Shown here one piece after another: positions 1 to 9,065 of a stretch of DNA of 64,000 bases (positions within the stretch are counted from its first letter, which is position 1; each line of letters begins with the position of its first letter). The notes under the pieces are model-generated. The model searched no databases. It was not told the origin of the DNA and was given only the letters and a program-made list of their open reading frames with translations. Both the position numbers and the translations under genes were made by a program. Origin of the DNA: Vitrella brassicaformis (taxonomy: Eukaryota; Sar; Vitrellaceae); assembly GCA_001179505.1 (NCBI GenBank), contig CDMY01000511.1, positions 2,240 through 66,239 on the forward strand, written 5' to 3'.

Positions 1-2
1 GT

Positions 3-1844
3 GTGGATCGAGCCAGTATGCAGGCACATCCATCGGCAGCAGCTGATGTCGATGAAGAGATGCCGCAGCTGGTGTGCGAAGCCGATGTATGCCCACCATT
101 GGCTTTCCCTCCAAACTGGACTGCACCAGACATACAAATGCACAATGAGAGGCTTGACATGATAGACATGTCATTTGCTGACATCGATGTGTGTTTCTTC
201 GCTGGTCTCGAGCCACGCAGTTACCAGGAGGTATTGCGAAGCCCAGAGAAGGCCGAATGGCTCGAAGCGATGAACAAAGAGCACACGTCCATCGTCAGCA
301 AACACGTCGGGGAGTGCGTGCCAATCACCGAAGCAACCAGTAAGATATTGCCCTGCAAATGGGTATACAAACAGAAGCCTGACAAGAAGAAGGCACGACT
401 GGTTGTGCGTGGTGATTACCAAGAGTTTGATGAGCTGAGAGAGACATATGCAGCGACGCTCTCAAACCTCGCACTCAACGTCTTTGTGGTACTCTCCCTG
501 ATGACTGACAGACGATTGTATCAGTTTGATGTCAGCACAGCCTTTCTCAATTCGCCATTGTCTACGCCTGTCTTCATACAGATACCTGAAGGGTTTCGTG
601 AAGGGCTAGAGGGCATGTGTTGGAAGCTCCTGAGGGCTATGTATGGCCTGCAGGAAGCACCACACGAATGGCACAAAACGCTCATCACTCGTCTCACAGA
701 GATGGGATTTGAGCAGTGTGTCGTCGAACCATGCCTACTCAAACACACAGAGAGAGACCTGTGGCTGGTCATCTTTGTGGATGACTTCCTCCTCGCACCT
801 ATAGCTGGTCGCGAAGAGACGGATCGTCAGTGGTTCATCGAACAGATCAATAAGACGTTCGAAGTGACCTTTCTCGATGAGGCTGATGTCTATCTTGGCA
901 TCAAATTCACTCGAGAAGGCAACACATTGACCCTGATGCAACCAAAGCACATCAAGGCCATGCTCACACGCTACCATTTGGATGGTGATGACGTGAGGAC
1001 TTACCCAACGCCCTGCACGTCAACGTCGATGCGTTTGTCAAAGGAACAATCACCACACACTGAATGGCAGCGAAAGCAAATGGCCAAAGTGCCAGTGAGA
1101 CCGGCTGTTGGTTCACTCATGTATCTGACCGTCTTCACGCGTCCTGATATCTTCTTTGCAGTCAAGGAAGCTGCTCGGTATACGAACAATTCGGGCAGAG
1201 CACACTGGACGTGGGTGAAAACGATTCTCAGATACGTGAAGGCAACACAGGGCCTTGGTCTGACCTACACCAAAACAGGCACAACAGACAAGCCACTCGA
1301 GGTCATTGCCTTTGCTGATGCCGCATGGCAGGATCAGCCTGACAGCAAGAGCTCAGCAGGCTACCTCGTGTACCTGTGTGGCAATTTGATTGATTGGCGC
1401 TCACATACACAGAGATGTGTGTCAAAGAGCACCTGCCACGCAGAATACATTGAGCTGAGTGATGTAGGTGACCGAGTAGTTGACTGTTCTAACATTGTCA
1501 ACTTCCTCGGCTTCAAAGCATCCACTGCGCTGGTCTTCACAGACAGCCACTCAGCCAAAGATTGTGCCTATGGTGAGAAGATCCCCAAGAAGCTTCGAGG
1601 GCTTGACCTGAGAGCACACCACATACGACACCTCACCAAGCAAGGTATTTGTCGTGTGTTGTGGTGCCCCTCTGAAGAGAACCTTGCGGATCTGATGACC
1701 AAGCCTCTGTCACGGCCACGATTCGAGTACCTGCGGAACAAGATATTCAGCAACGTCACCAGAGAGTCATTGCCCTTTGACCTGGTTGATGTATCAACGC
1801 TGTTAAATCCGCAGGACGACGATGACGAAATGGCCGATGTCTGA
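3..1844 (+). CDS. Ty1/copia retrotransposon Pol fragment (reverse transcriptase + RNase H), 5' end outside window
   Basis: This is the C-terminal half of a copia-type polyprotein that would copy element RNA into DNA. The RVT_2 reverse transcriptase spans about residues 75–330. It shows QFDVSTAFLN (about 174), GLQEAPHEW (about 215) and the catalytic FVDD box (about 258, the YVDD variant). The copia RNase H follows, with FADAAW near residue 438, SKSTCHAEY and a TDSHSA box, and it ends in the usual LADLMTKPL tail. The frame is open for 613 codons, so the element is young or recently active. Gag, protease and integrase would lie left of the window. I could not identify an LTR after the stop; a purine run at about 1970–1985 is a possible polypurine tract. 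The family call is firm. Activity is unknown. Confidence 0.93.
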   Translation: MDRASMQAHPSAAADVDEEMPQLVCEADVCPPLAFPPNWTAPDIQMHNERLDMIDMSFADIDVCFFAGLEPRSYQEVLRSPEKAEWLEAMNKEHTSIVSKHVGECVPITEATSKILPCKWVYKQKPDKKKARLVVRGDYQEFDELRETYAATLSNLALNVFVVLSLMTDRRLYQFDVSTAFLNSPLSTPVFIQIPEGFREGLEGMCWKLLRAMYGLQEAPHEWHKTLITRLTEMGFEQCVVEPCLLKHTERDLWLVIFVDDFLLAPIAGREETDRQWFIEQINKTFEVTFLDEADVYLGIKFTREGNTLTLMQPKHIKAMLTRYHLDGDDVRTYPTPCTSTSMRLSKEQSPHTEWQRKQMAKVPVRPAVGSLMYLTVFTRPDIFFAVKEAARYTNNSGRAHWTWVKTILRYVKATQGLGLTYTKTGTTDKPLEVIAFADAAWQDQPDSKSSAGYLVYLCGNLIDWRSHTQRCVSKSTCHAEYIELSDVGDRVVDCSNIVNFLGFKASTALVFTDSHSAKDCAYGEKIPKKLRGLDLRAHHIRHLTKQGICRVLWCPSEENLADLMTKPLSRPRFEYLRNKIFSNVTRESLPFDLVDVSTLLNPQDDDDEMADV

Positions 1845-2185
1845 CCAGGCAGGACAGGCAAGACAAGGCAGATCTTTGATGAAGCGCCATCTTTTTCGGT
1901 ATGATGGTCGCGCTCGTGATTGTGTTGTGTGAAACGCTCCACAGCAACGACAAGCAAAGCTGTGAAGCGAGAGGGGGAGTTAGAGCAGAACTTACACGCG
2001 CAGATCTACGAGACACAAAGGTGCGTGCTTTGTTGCGTGCTATCGGACGCTCTTCTGTCTCTGAATGCTCCGATTCGGCTTCCTCACACTTCTACTCGCA
2101 ACCTCAGCTACGCTGTGATCTCCAACTAGGCGTGGCAAGCTCAGTCGTAAGCTCGCAAGACAGCCGAGAGTCCCCCTCCCTCCTC

Positions 2186-3114
2186 ATGGCTCCCAAACGC
2201 ACGGAGTTTCCCCCTTTCGGGTGGCGTGAGACCTCGACTATCAACCTCGGTGGGCAAACGACGCCCATCACGTTCTGTCCGCACTTCCACGCACCCCTCG
2301 CCAGTGGCAAGAGCAAGGACGGCATGATAGAGCACCCTGACGGAATGGTCAAGAAGATTTGCAACACCGCCTTCCTCAATTTCGTCAACACGAGCGACAC
2401 GTACCGCTACGTCGAGGGGGAGCCGTGCGTGATGCACAAGGACGTGTATGACATCACCGGCGGGTGTTCCAAGTCCCTCACCAAGACCAGCATTGTGTGC
2501 TGTTCCCCTCGCTGTCGTGACGGCTCCAGATCGGCTCGTGTGTGTGCCGAGCACAACCCCAGCACGTGGAAGACGACAACCGACAACCCACTGCTTGCGT
2601 CGATGTTGGAGTTCACGGCCAGCAAGCACACGGGCAAGAAGGGCTTTGTCTGTACCAAGTGCATGCTGGAAGCGTTTGATGAGGTGAGAAAACACAGCAC
2701 AGCGCAGCATCACATCGGCGTGCCAGGGTGTTCATCTCTGTGTTGTGTGTGTGTATGTATAGCAACTCACCATCATCAAACAAGCCCGTGTCAAGTACGG
2801 CTGGTGTGCGGAGACGCCCGACAACCACAAGTCCATTGTCGCAGCACTGGACGGCACACAGATGTAGGTGAATATAGCGAGAAGCATGTGTGTGATGTGT
2901 GTGTCTATGTGTGCATTCTGTGTAGTGGCAGGATGCGTTAGAGGTCACGGAAAGCGAACAGCAGCCACCAGTCCCATTCACCACACCACCAGCCCAGCTG
3001 CAGTCAGCACACATCAACACGGCGGTCAGCGAGTTGTCGATCGACATGCTCAAGCTCACCATCAAGGAAGCGGTCAAGGAGGGCGTGAGGGAGGGTGTCG
3101 AGGAGGGCGTGTGA
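2186..3114 (+). CDS. Unidentified Cys/His-rich protein, three exons, in-frame TAG at end of exon 2
   Basis: I do not recognise the family. The start is taken at MAPKRTEFPPFGW (2186); the open frame upstream of it lacks codon-like character. Exon 1 is 2186–2683, exon 2 is 2763–2867 and exon 3 is 2932–3114, with GTGAGA/AG and GTGAAT/AG introns and frame preserved. Exon 1 holds several Cys/His pairs (CCSPRC, CAEH, CTKC) that could bind zinc. Exon 3 ends in an acidic/basic repeat (KEAVKEGVREGVEEGV), probably an amphipathic helix. The last codon of exon 2 is TAG, directly before the donor (TAG|GTGAAT), where CAG|GTGAAT would be the splice consensus. Either the protein ends there, after about 200 codons, or a C-to-T change has truncated it. 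It lies just downstream of the copia fragment; any link is unknown. Confidence 0.5.
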
Positions 3115-3506
3115 AGGGTGTTGGCCAGCACACGATGAGAGAGAGGGAGGGCAAGGTCTGTTGTGTGTGCGAGGAGGGTGCTGTGTGCGAGAGGAGAGGG
3201 CTGGGTCTGTTGTGTACGGGTTCTGTAGTGTTGTATTGTTATTTATTCATGTTAGTCGTCATTCATTGCGTGTTCAAATTTTAATTGTTCACGCTTTGAA
3301 TATTATGCTGTCTAACTCTGTGCGTCATCTGCTTGTCGTCTGTTGTGTGTATTGTCGTTGTATGTATTTCATCTGAGTGTCGTCTGTCGTGTGTAGTGTC
3401 GTTGATTAGTGTACATATTCGTGCGAGACAAAAATCAATTGCCTGCGTAAAAAAAAAACACTCTATGTTCAATTTTCAATGTTTAACATACCATTTGTAG
3501 AGTGTC

Positions 3507-4052
3507 TTATTTGTACAGCGTATTAAAAAAATCAATGAATGGCAACGCTTGCACTTCATAGTACTCACTATTAATTTGTGAATCATCGGTCAACAATGGC
3601 GTGATAATTATGTATTCATTTGTAATATCATTGTCTTCCCACATTTTCAAGTTAAAAGTTCTTTGTTTCATTACAGCCTTGTGGAATTGACACACCAAAA
3701 AATTCCACAACTCAAAGCTCTGACGTTTAAATATTTGAAGATCAGAAATATTGATTATAAAATAGCTGTATTTATCTGCAAAATCAATGATAATTTTAAT
3801 GAATTCGTTGTCTTTGGATGTAATTGATTGTGCTTGACACGTCGGACATTTGAGGCATCCATAGCCCTTATGAGAAAGTTTGATGGAAGCGTTAGAGTAA
3901 GGATGCTGTATAATATAGTAATACTTGTCATCATTTTTTTCATCACATCGTATAATATTATTAATACATCGACGACAAAATTCGTGTTTGCACGGAAATT
4001 GAAATTTTTTACGACAGATGGAGTCAAGGTAAATCGCACATTCTTGCGTCAT
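3507..4052 (-). CDS. RING-type zinc finger protein of the AT-rich viral block
   Basis: The 181-aa protein begins with a RING-HC-like domain at residues 5–75. It shows CAIYLD, then PCKHEFCRRC (the C-x-H-x2-C-x2-C core), and closes with CLKCPTCQ. RING domains usually act as E3 ubiquitin ligases; such proteins are common in large and polinton-like DNA viruses. The second cysteine of the first pair is Tyr (CAIY instead of CxxC, codon TAC), which would weaken zinc site 1. The C-terminal 100 residues are hydrophobic/aromatic and unassigned. It lies downstream of the next minus-strand ORF, with a 39-bp gap, and the two may be co-transcribed. Its codons are AT-rich, unlike the host genes. The frame is open but function is doubtful. 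Confidence 0.6.
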   Translation of the reverse strand: MTQECAIYLDSICRKKFQFPCKHEFCRRCINNIIRCDEKNDDKYYYIIQHPYSNASIKLSHKGYGCLKCPTCQAQSITSKDNEFIKIIIDFADKYSYFIINISDLQIFKRQSFELWNFLVCQFHKAVMKQRTFNLKMWEDNDITNEYIIITPLLTDDSQINSEYYEVQALPFIDFFNTLYK

Positions 4053-4091
4053 TTTATTGTCTTACTTTTTATAAATTTGTTCATTTATTTA

Positions 4092-4406
4092 TTATACACC
4101 ATAACATGCATCACATATATTTAAGAATACATAATAGGGATGAGTCGAATGTCTCAATATCTTAAAATCATAAATACTCATAATTTGTCGACAGCCAGGG
4201 CATTTTCTATATGGTCTTCGTTGACATTTTTGACATATAAAGACTTTAACAATATTGGGAGTTTTATATTTAAACACGTTTCCATTCGGATTACAGAGAG
4301 AGCAAAAAAAGAATGGCCGATCCTCAATAAAGTCGTCCTTAATAATTGCCTTTTCCAGAAAATTATAAACAGCGTCTATATCATAGTCTGAAAAAGACAT
4401 AGTCAT
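4092..4406 (-). CDS. Small zinc-ribbon/RING-like protein of the viral block
   Basis: The 104-aa protein has four CxxC knuckles, CSLC, CQKC, CPGC and CDAC, spread over residues about 35–102, enough to bind two zinc ions. The spacing is not a standard RING because no C-x-H is seen, so it may be a zinc ribbon or a derived RING. The start MTMSFSDYD is followed by an acidic/hydrophobic N-terminal helix. It sits immediately upstream of the RING ORF on the same strand, and the two could be diverged duplicates. No catalytic residues are visible. Its role is unknown; a viral regulatory or ubiquitin-related role is inferred from company only. Confidence 0.5.
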   Translation of the reverse strand: MTMSFSDYDIDAVYNFLEKAIIKDDFIEDRPFFFCSLCNPNGNVFKYKTPNIVKVFICQKCQRRPYRKCPGCRQIMSIYDFKILRHSTHPYYVFLNICDACYGV

Positions 4407-4432
4407 GTATATAATTAATTAATTGTAATTAA

Positions 4433-4765
4433 TCAGAGATAGATGAGCCCAGCAGTGTCTGTTGATTTTTTAGATTTGTCCCGCTTAGGTGGACGAGCAG
4501 CAGCAGCCGCAGCTGGTTCTTCTTCTTCTTCTTCTTCTTCTTCTTCCTCACGCTCTTGACTTTCAGCTTCACCACCTCGTACATACTGCAAATCATTTCG
4601 AAAAAACGCTTGTCGCTGGCCTGTAACCTCCTCAATTTTAGACGACCAATTTGGTAAATAACCTTTATCAAATCTGTACCGGTGCTTACGAACTTGATAT
4701 TGAAAAAGAGCCTGTAAAACTATTGAAATATTATATCGTGTTGACGACATAGAAGGCGGATGCAA
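4433..4765 (-). CDS. Probable C-terminal fragment of a Maverick/Polinton-type integrase, with acidic tail
   Basis: The 110-aa frame contains VRKHRYRFDKGYLPNWSS, followed by FFRNDLQYVRG. This resembles the SH3/chromo-like C-terminal domain of Maverick/Polinton retroviral-type integrases, which typically reads VRI..yr..FdKGYlPNWt.E.F followed by FY..ELQkV. The stretch that normally links these two halves is shortened here. The N-terminal zinc domain and DDE catalytic core are absent, so this is not an active integrase. A run of Glu codons and then Ala codons (about 4500–4560) forms the tail, ending in a Lys/Arg-rich stretch. It is divergent to the polymerase and overlaps its first codons. The assignment rests on motif memory alone. 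Confidence 0.45.
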   Translation of the reverse strand: MHPPSMSSTRYNISIVLQALFQYQVRKHRYRFDKGYLPNWSSKIEEVTGQRQAFFRNDLQYVRGGEAESQEREEEEEEEEEEEPAAAAAARPPKRDKSKKSTDTAGLIYL

Positions 4766-7601
4766 TACAAAAATTAAAGAACCAAGGCTTCGTGAAGTTT
4801 ATGATGATAACGGAAACTTGATTTTTCAATATTTAGACATAGATAGTAAAGACAATAATTGCTTCTTTCGTGCTGTCAATATTTATTTACAAAATAAAGA
4901 GCAAGCCTGCAATTCAAGAAAGAAAGCATTTAATGATAATACGAAAAATACGAAAATGACACTGAAAAAGGAGGTTTCGAAAATTACAAAATGAAAAAGG
5001 GACGCAAGAAATGATGAAATTAGTAAAACAAAAAGTCAATGAACCCATAAAGAATGCACCTATAAAGAAAACTGATATTGAAGATATAATATCTCCTTAC
5101 TATGAACGCAACTTTCAGTTATATCATATTAATGGAGAGAAAATTGAGACCAAACAATATAATGAATATAATGCTTTTCCTGTAATTAACATATTATATA
5201 ACAATGAACATTATAATTTAATTATTGATCAAAATATTACGCATATTAAAAAGTGTCAATGCAGTCATACTCTTGTTGGAGAAAAGAAAATTAGAGAATA
5301 CGCTTGTCAGAAATGTAATGATTGTTTGCAGTTTTACTGAAAAACACATACGAAGTGCAATAAAGATAATTTAAATGAAGCACGACGCAGAAAGAACGAG
5401 CAGAAGAAGGTTTTTGAAGAGGATTTCATAAACGAATATTTAAAAAATCTGATTGAAACGGGAACCAGAGAAGAGATTGAAGATATTATTGGAAAAGACA
5501 TAATGGCATGCGATATTGAAAGTTATGCCGATAAAAATAATGGTGATAAGCATAAATGTTACGCTATTGGAATAATTGATGTATCAAACAATAGATACGA
5601 GCATCAATTTTATAGAGACAACGCATTAAGTGAATATATTGATTACATACACGAGCAAAACAATAAAGATCGTGCTTTGAAACTTCTTTGGTTCAACGGA
5701 GCGGGTTTTGATTTGTCATTTGTATGGAAAGAATTAGCAATAAATCGTAAGATGATAGTAAATAGTAAGATGAATAAAAACAGACAATACTTTATTTTTG
5801 AGTGGGAATCCAATAAAATGAAAAATACTATTATTGATTTGTTCTTATTTCTACAACCTTATGGATTAGACCAATGTGCGAAAGATTTTGGATTTAAAGT
5901 GGGAAAAGGCAAATTTCCTCACTTATTTGCTAAATGCAAAGACGACATATATTATGTTGGCACTGGACGATTAAGCAAAAAAGACTTTTCATATGATGTT
6001 CGTAATGATATAGGCACTGATGATGAATTAAGAAGCAAAATGTTTGATTTCAAAAAAGGGTGCATAAAGTATTTAAAACAAGATGTTAAACTGACATTGC
6101 AGCTCTACTTTGAGTTTGCTTATACAATGCTAAAAGAGTTTAGAGTAGATATTCGTAAATTACTACATTAGCTTCAATGGCTTACAAAATGTGGTGCTAC
6201 GAAATGAATGATGAAATTTTGAGACCCAGAAAAATCAGGATAAATTTTGTTTTATTCAAAGAAATAGTGTAGGTGGCCGATGTGAATTATGGAAGCGAGT
6301 TTTTGAAAGTAAAGCATTCGACAAATTGACTAAATGTTTTGAATTTCAGAAAGACAAGGATGTATTCAATATATTTAACAAAAACAACAACGTTATTAAC
6401 TTGCACGACGTTAAAAACGTATTCAATCAATTGGCTTTTAGCAAAGAAGAAGAAAAAGAATTTTTTGACATAGTCGCAGATGATTATTTAATTGCTCTCG
6501 ACATCGTTAGTTTGTATCCGTTTGTAATGAAATTTAAGAAATTACTTATGAACAAATACTCGATAGGACATAGTTATTGGGCAAATTCGATGAATGAGAG
6601 AAATTGGCTTCAACAATTATTAGATGAAGAAAAAGGCGACGAACTGCCTGCTGGATTTTATGAAGTTGACGTAATACCGAATAATAAGAAAATCATTCCT
6701 ACGAATGGAAGCAAAATTCGACACAGAGATGTTATATTCTTTAATGATGACGAAATAGAAAAATACAAGGTAAGTACAACACAATTTAATTTTGTTAATA
6801 CAAAGAAGCAAGTTTATAATTCAGTCGATCTCATCGATGGTTTGAAAAGAGGAGATAAATGTAAAATTGTTGGCAGTGTTTTATTGTTTAACGACACATC
6901 AGATGAAGTGTTTGATGAATACGTAGAGCAGGTGTATGATATGAAGATGAAACAAGACGTTGAGAAAGAGAAAAAGAAAAGAGAAGAAGAAATGCTTATA
7001 ATCCTGTATTACGTCATTGTGCTAAAATTCTACTTAACTCAGTATATGGCAAGACATTGCAAGGCAGTTATGATGAAATAGAAAAAGAAGTACGCACTGC
7101 ATCCGAACTTAAAAAACTTCTAAAAAATCACATATGGGTTGATTTTTTGGAAATGGGTGATTCATATATATTTATTGGCAGAAAAATCAATTTCTCTGAC
7201 ACAACAAACATGCCGAATCAGTTAGGATGCTATATATTATCTTATTCACGAATGTACATGAATATGATATTTGATATGATCGATGAAGAGCGATTAAATG
7301 AGAAACCTGATGTAGAAAAATCTATATATAATACACCTTTTATTCTGATACAGACTGTGTCATTGTACACGCTTCTCTTCTCAAAAAAGGGGCTCATCCA
7401 ATTTATCATCCATATGATGAAAACGGTGAATTTATTTTGAAACAATTAGGACAACTTGAAAATGAGATTGGGGAAGAGGGAAAAATTATTGCTTTCTACG
7501 GAAATGCAAAAAAGTCTTATTGCTATATTGTGTTGACATCAAATGGAGAGATATGGTATACGTATGAATCATATATATACTATATTGTATTATGTATTTA
7601 G
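4743..7601 (+). pseudogene. OTU-like protease fused to protein-primed family B DNA polymerase, frameshifted
   Basis: The family replicates linear DNA from a protein primer. Reading in pieces gives an OTU-like cysteine protease box DNNCFFRA (4851–4874) and its histidine box NEHYNLII (His at 5209). A Cys/His cluster follows, then the exonuclease: Exo I DIE (5512), Exo II FNGAGFD (5692) and Exo III YLKQD (6070). The GGR linker is at 6272. Polymerase motif A DIVSLYP is at 6500, motif B KILLNSVYG at 7024, motif C YSDTD at 7341, and the KxY motif at about 7508. About 170 residues lie between A and B, room for the TPR insertions of protein-primed enzymes. Breaks: a frame change near 4990, TGA at 5338, and frame changes near 6165, 6262, 6990 and 7338. 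The thumb is short or missing. All catalytic motifs survive although the frame does not, so decay is recent. Confidence 0.8.
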
Positions 7602-7681
7602 TTGAGCAAAATTTTAATAATTACTATATAAAGAAATAATTCGTTATAATTAGTATTGGAATAGTTCCAAAAAACTGATAC

Positions 7682-7881
7682 TTACCTTTTATCGATTTTT
7701 TTATCATATGCTATCTTTATCTTTTCAACTAGATTATTATATTTATTCATTAATTCAGTATATGCTGCTATAAGTTGTTTATACTTTTTTTCTAGATCTT
7801 TATCGATTTCATATATTTTTTTTCATTCATTTCACTTGGGAAACTTGCATTAACCGTAACACTCGTCTGTGTGTCCGTCAT
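7682..7881 (-). pseudogene. Small coiled-coil ORF of the viral block, one frameshift
   Basis: On the minus strand an ATG at 7881 opens MTDTQTSVTVNASF. After a run of eight A residues (plus-strand T run at about 7818) a shift of one base leads into a 40-residue, charged heptad-like stretch (EIDKDLEKKYKQL, then NKYNNLVEKIK). It ends at a stop read from 7682–7684. The composition predicts a coiled coil. The final codons also form a strong splice-donor match (AG|GTAAGTAT), so the frame might instead be an exon. No homolog is recognised. It is a low-confidence gene, but it is the only coding signal at this end of the AT-rich block. Confidence 0.3.
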
Positions 7882-8144
7882 ACTTATAAACATACAGTCC
7901 CATGAGCACGCAGAGTCAGACGCTCACGGGGAGGAGGGATCGATCCCCACCCCATCAGCACACCCCAGTCCCGCAAACCCTCCCCTCCCTCCCCCACGCA
8001 GCCAGTAGCTAGTCGCACGCGCGAGGGCGATAGACAAGCGAGAGCGAATCCATTCAGACACATAACTGAACCCCCGACCCTCCACCCCTCCTTCTCCAAC
8101 AGCGCATGAGCCATGTGGGCGATGAACACGTTGACATCGTGTCC

Positions 8145-9065
8145 TCACACACCGTCACACGTCACCACCAGAGGGCAGAAGGTCACGCGGGAGTCGCAGA
8201 TGGCCGAGTGATATTTCTTCTTCTTGGCGGTCTCGTGCTGCTTCAGGATGGACTTGATTGATCGGTTCTTGGAAGCATAAGACGGTGCGTCAACATCAGT
8301 GATGCAGATGTCGAACGACGCAGCCGCCTGCCGCTCCCACACGCCCCGAGCGACGATGTCCGCCCTGACCCCGCCCTCTCCCTCCTCTCCCTCCTTCAAC
8401 ACCACCTCCCGACGCACACCAGCGTCCCCCCACGCCATCCCAATCAGCTCGGCAAAAGTGTCCCGCAGCTCGTTGTGGCGACGAATCACCAGGCCGTACC
8501 GCTTGCAGCACAGCGCATGGTCGACGGTGAGGGGCTGGTTGCAGTGCTCGCAGCGTGCAGCGAGGCCAGGGGGGTGACGGCCGTATCGCATGTTGAGGGC
8601 ATCTCGAAACTCCGCAGCATCAAGACCAGTGTTGTTGTCTGTCGATGGGAGGGTGGTCAGCCAGCCGGACGTCTTGTATTCGGCGCTGCGGGAGAGGACG
8701 CGATGGCGTCGGCGGTCGATGTGCGGCAGGGCGGCCTCCCTCTTGGTTTTGTGGGCGACGTCCTGGTGCTGCTTGCTCTTGGTGAGGGCGTGGCGGATGG
8801 TGGCACGATGGTCGCCAGGGTGGAAGGGGAAGGGAGCCTTGCCTTGGACGGCCTTGGAGACCACCTTGGTGCTCGCGCGGGAAGCGGGGTAGGCGGCGGC
8901 GGCACGGTCGAGAGGGTCACGTATGCCGGTGCCGCCAAAGCGGGCAGGCAGCAGCATCAGGTCGACCTCGAACGGCGTCACAGGGCCGCCGAGGTTCTTA
9001 TTTCTTGCTCGTTGTACTATTCTATTATAAAGTCGTGGATCGTCCTTTTTTCTGATTTTTAGCAT
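8145..9065 (-). pseudogene. Non-LTR retrotransposon C-terminal fragment with restriction-like endonuclease
   Basis: The 306-aa open frame matches the tail of non-LTR retrotransposon reverse transcriptases that carry a restriction-like endonuclease. It has LPARFGGTGIRDPL (residues about 39–52), a Cys/His knuckle CEHCNQPLTVDHALCCK (about 170–187), RRHNELRDTFAELI, and an endonuclease-like block with ADIVARGVW and SFDICITDVDAP, followed by a Lys-rich helix and FCPLVVTCDGV. Reverse transcriptase motifs are missing, so this is a 5'-truncated insertion, the usual fate of such elements. The first 24 codons are AT-rich and probably belong to the flanking block, giving a fortuitous start. GC-rich sequence down to about 7890 probably includes the element's 3' UTR. 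It interrupts the AT-rich block. Confidence 0.7.

Larger units (their letters stand above)
3230..7881. mobile_element. Degraded Maverick/Polinton-like viral insertion (AT-rich)
   Basis: Base composition drops abruptly from GC-rich host DNA to strongly AT-rich at about 3.23 kb and recovers at about 7.88 kb. The block carries genes found together in Maverick/Polinton-type DNA viruses: a protein-primed family B DNA polymerase with an N-terminal OTU-like protease, an integrase C-terminus-like ORF and small RING/zinc proteins. Transcription is divergent around 4.75 kb. The polymerase is frameshifted and no capsid, packaging ATPase or terminal inverted repeat was found, so this is a partial, non-functional copy. 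A linear mitochondrial-type plasmid is the main alternative, but OTU, integrase-like and RING ORFs argue against it. The edges are set from composition only. Confidence 0.6.

Noticed and set aside
1845-2185. 3' LTR of the copia element
   Set aside because: No terminal TG…CA repeat pair can be seen because the 5' LTR is outside the window, and the region has no clear boundary.
4743-7601. Mitochondrial linear plasmid or phage origin of the DNA polymerase
   Set aside because: The N-terminal OTU-like boxes and neighbouring RING and integrase-like ORFs fit Maverick/Polinton-like viruses better; not excluded without a tree.
7884-8148. Two minus-strand frames between the viral block and the endonuclease fragment
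   Set aside because: Overlapping frames in GC-rich, low-information sequence; more likely the retroelement's 3' UTR.
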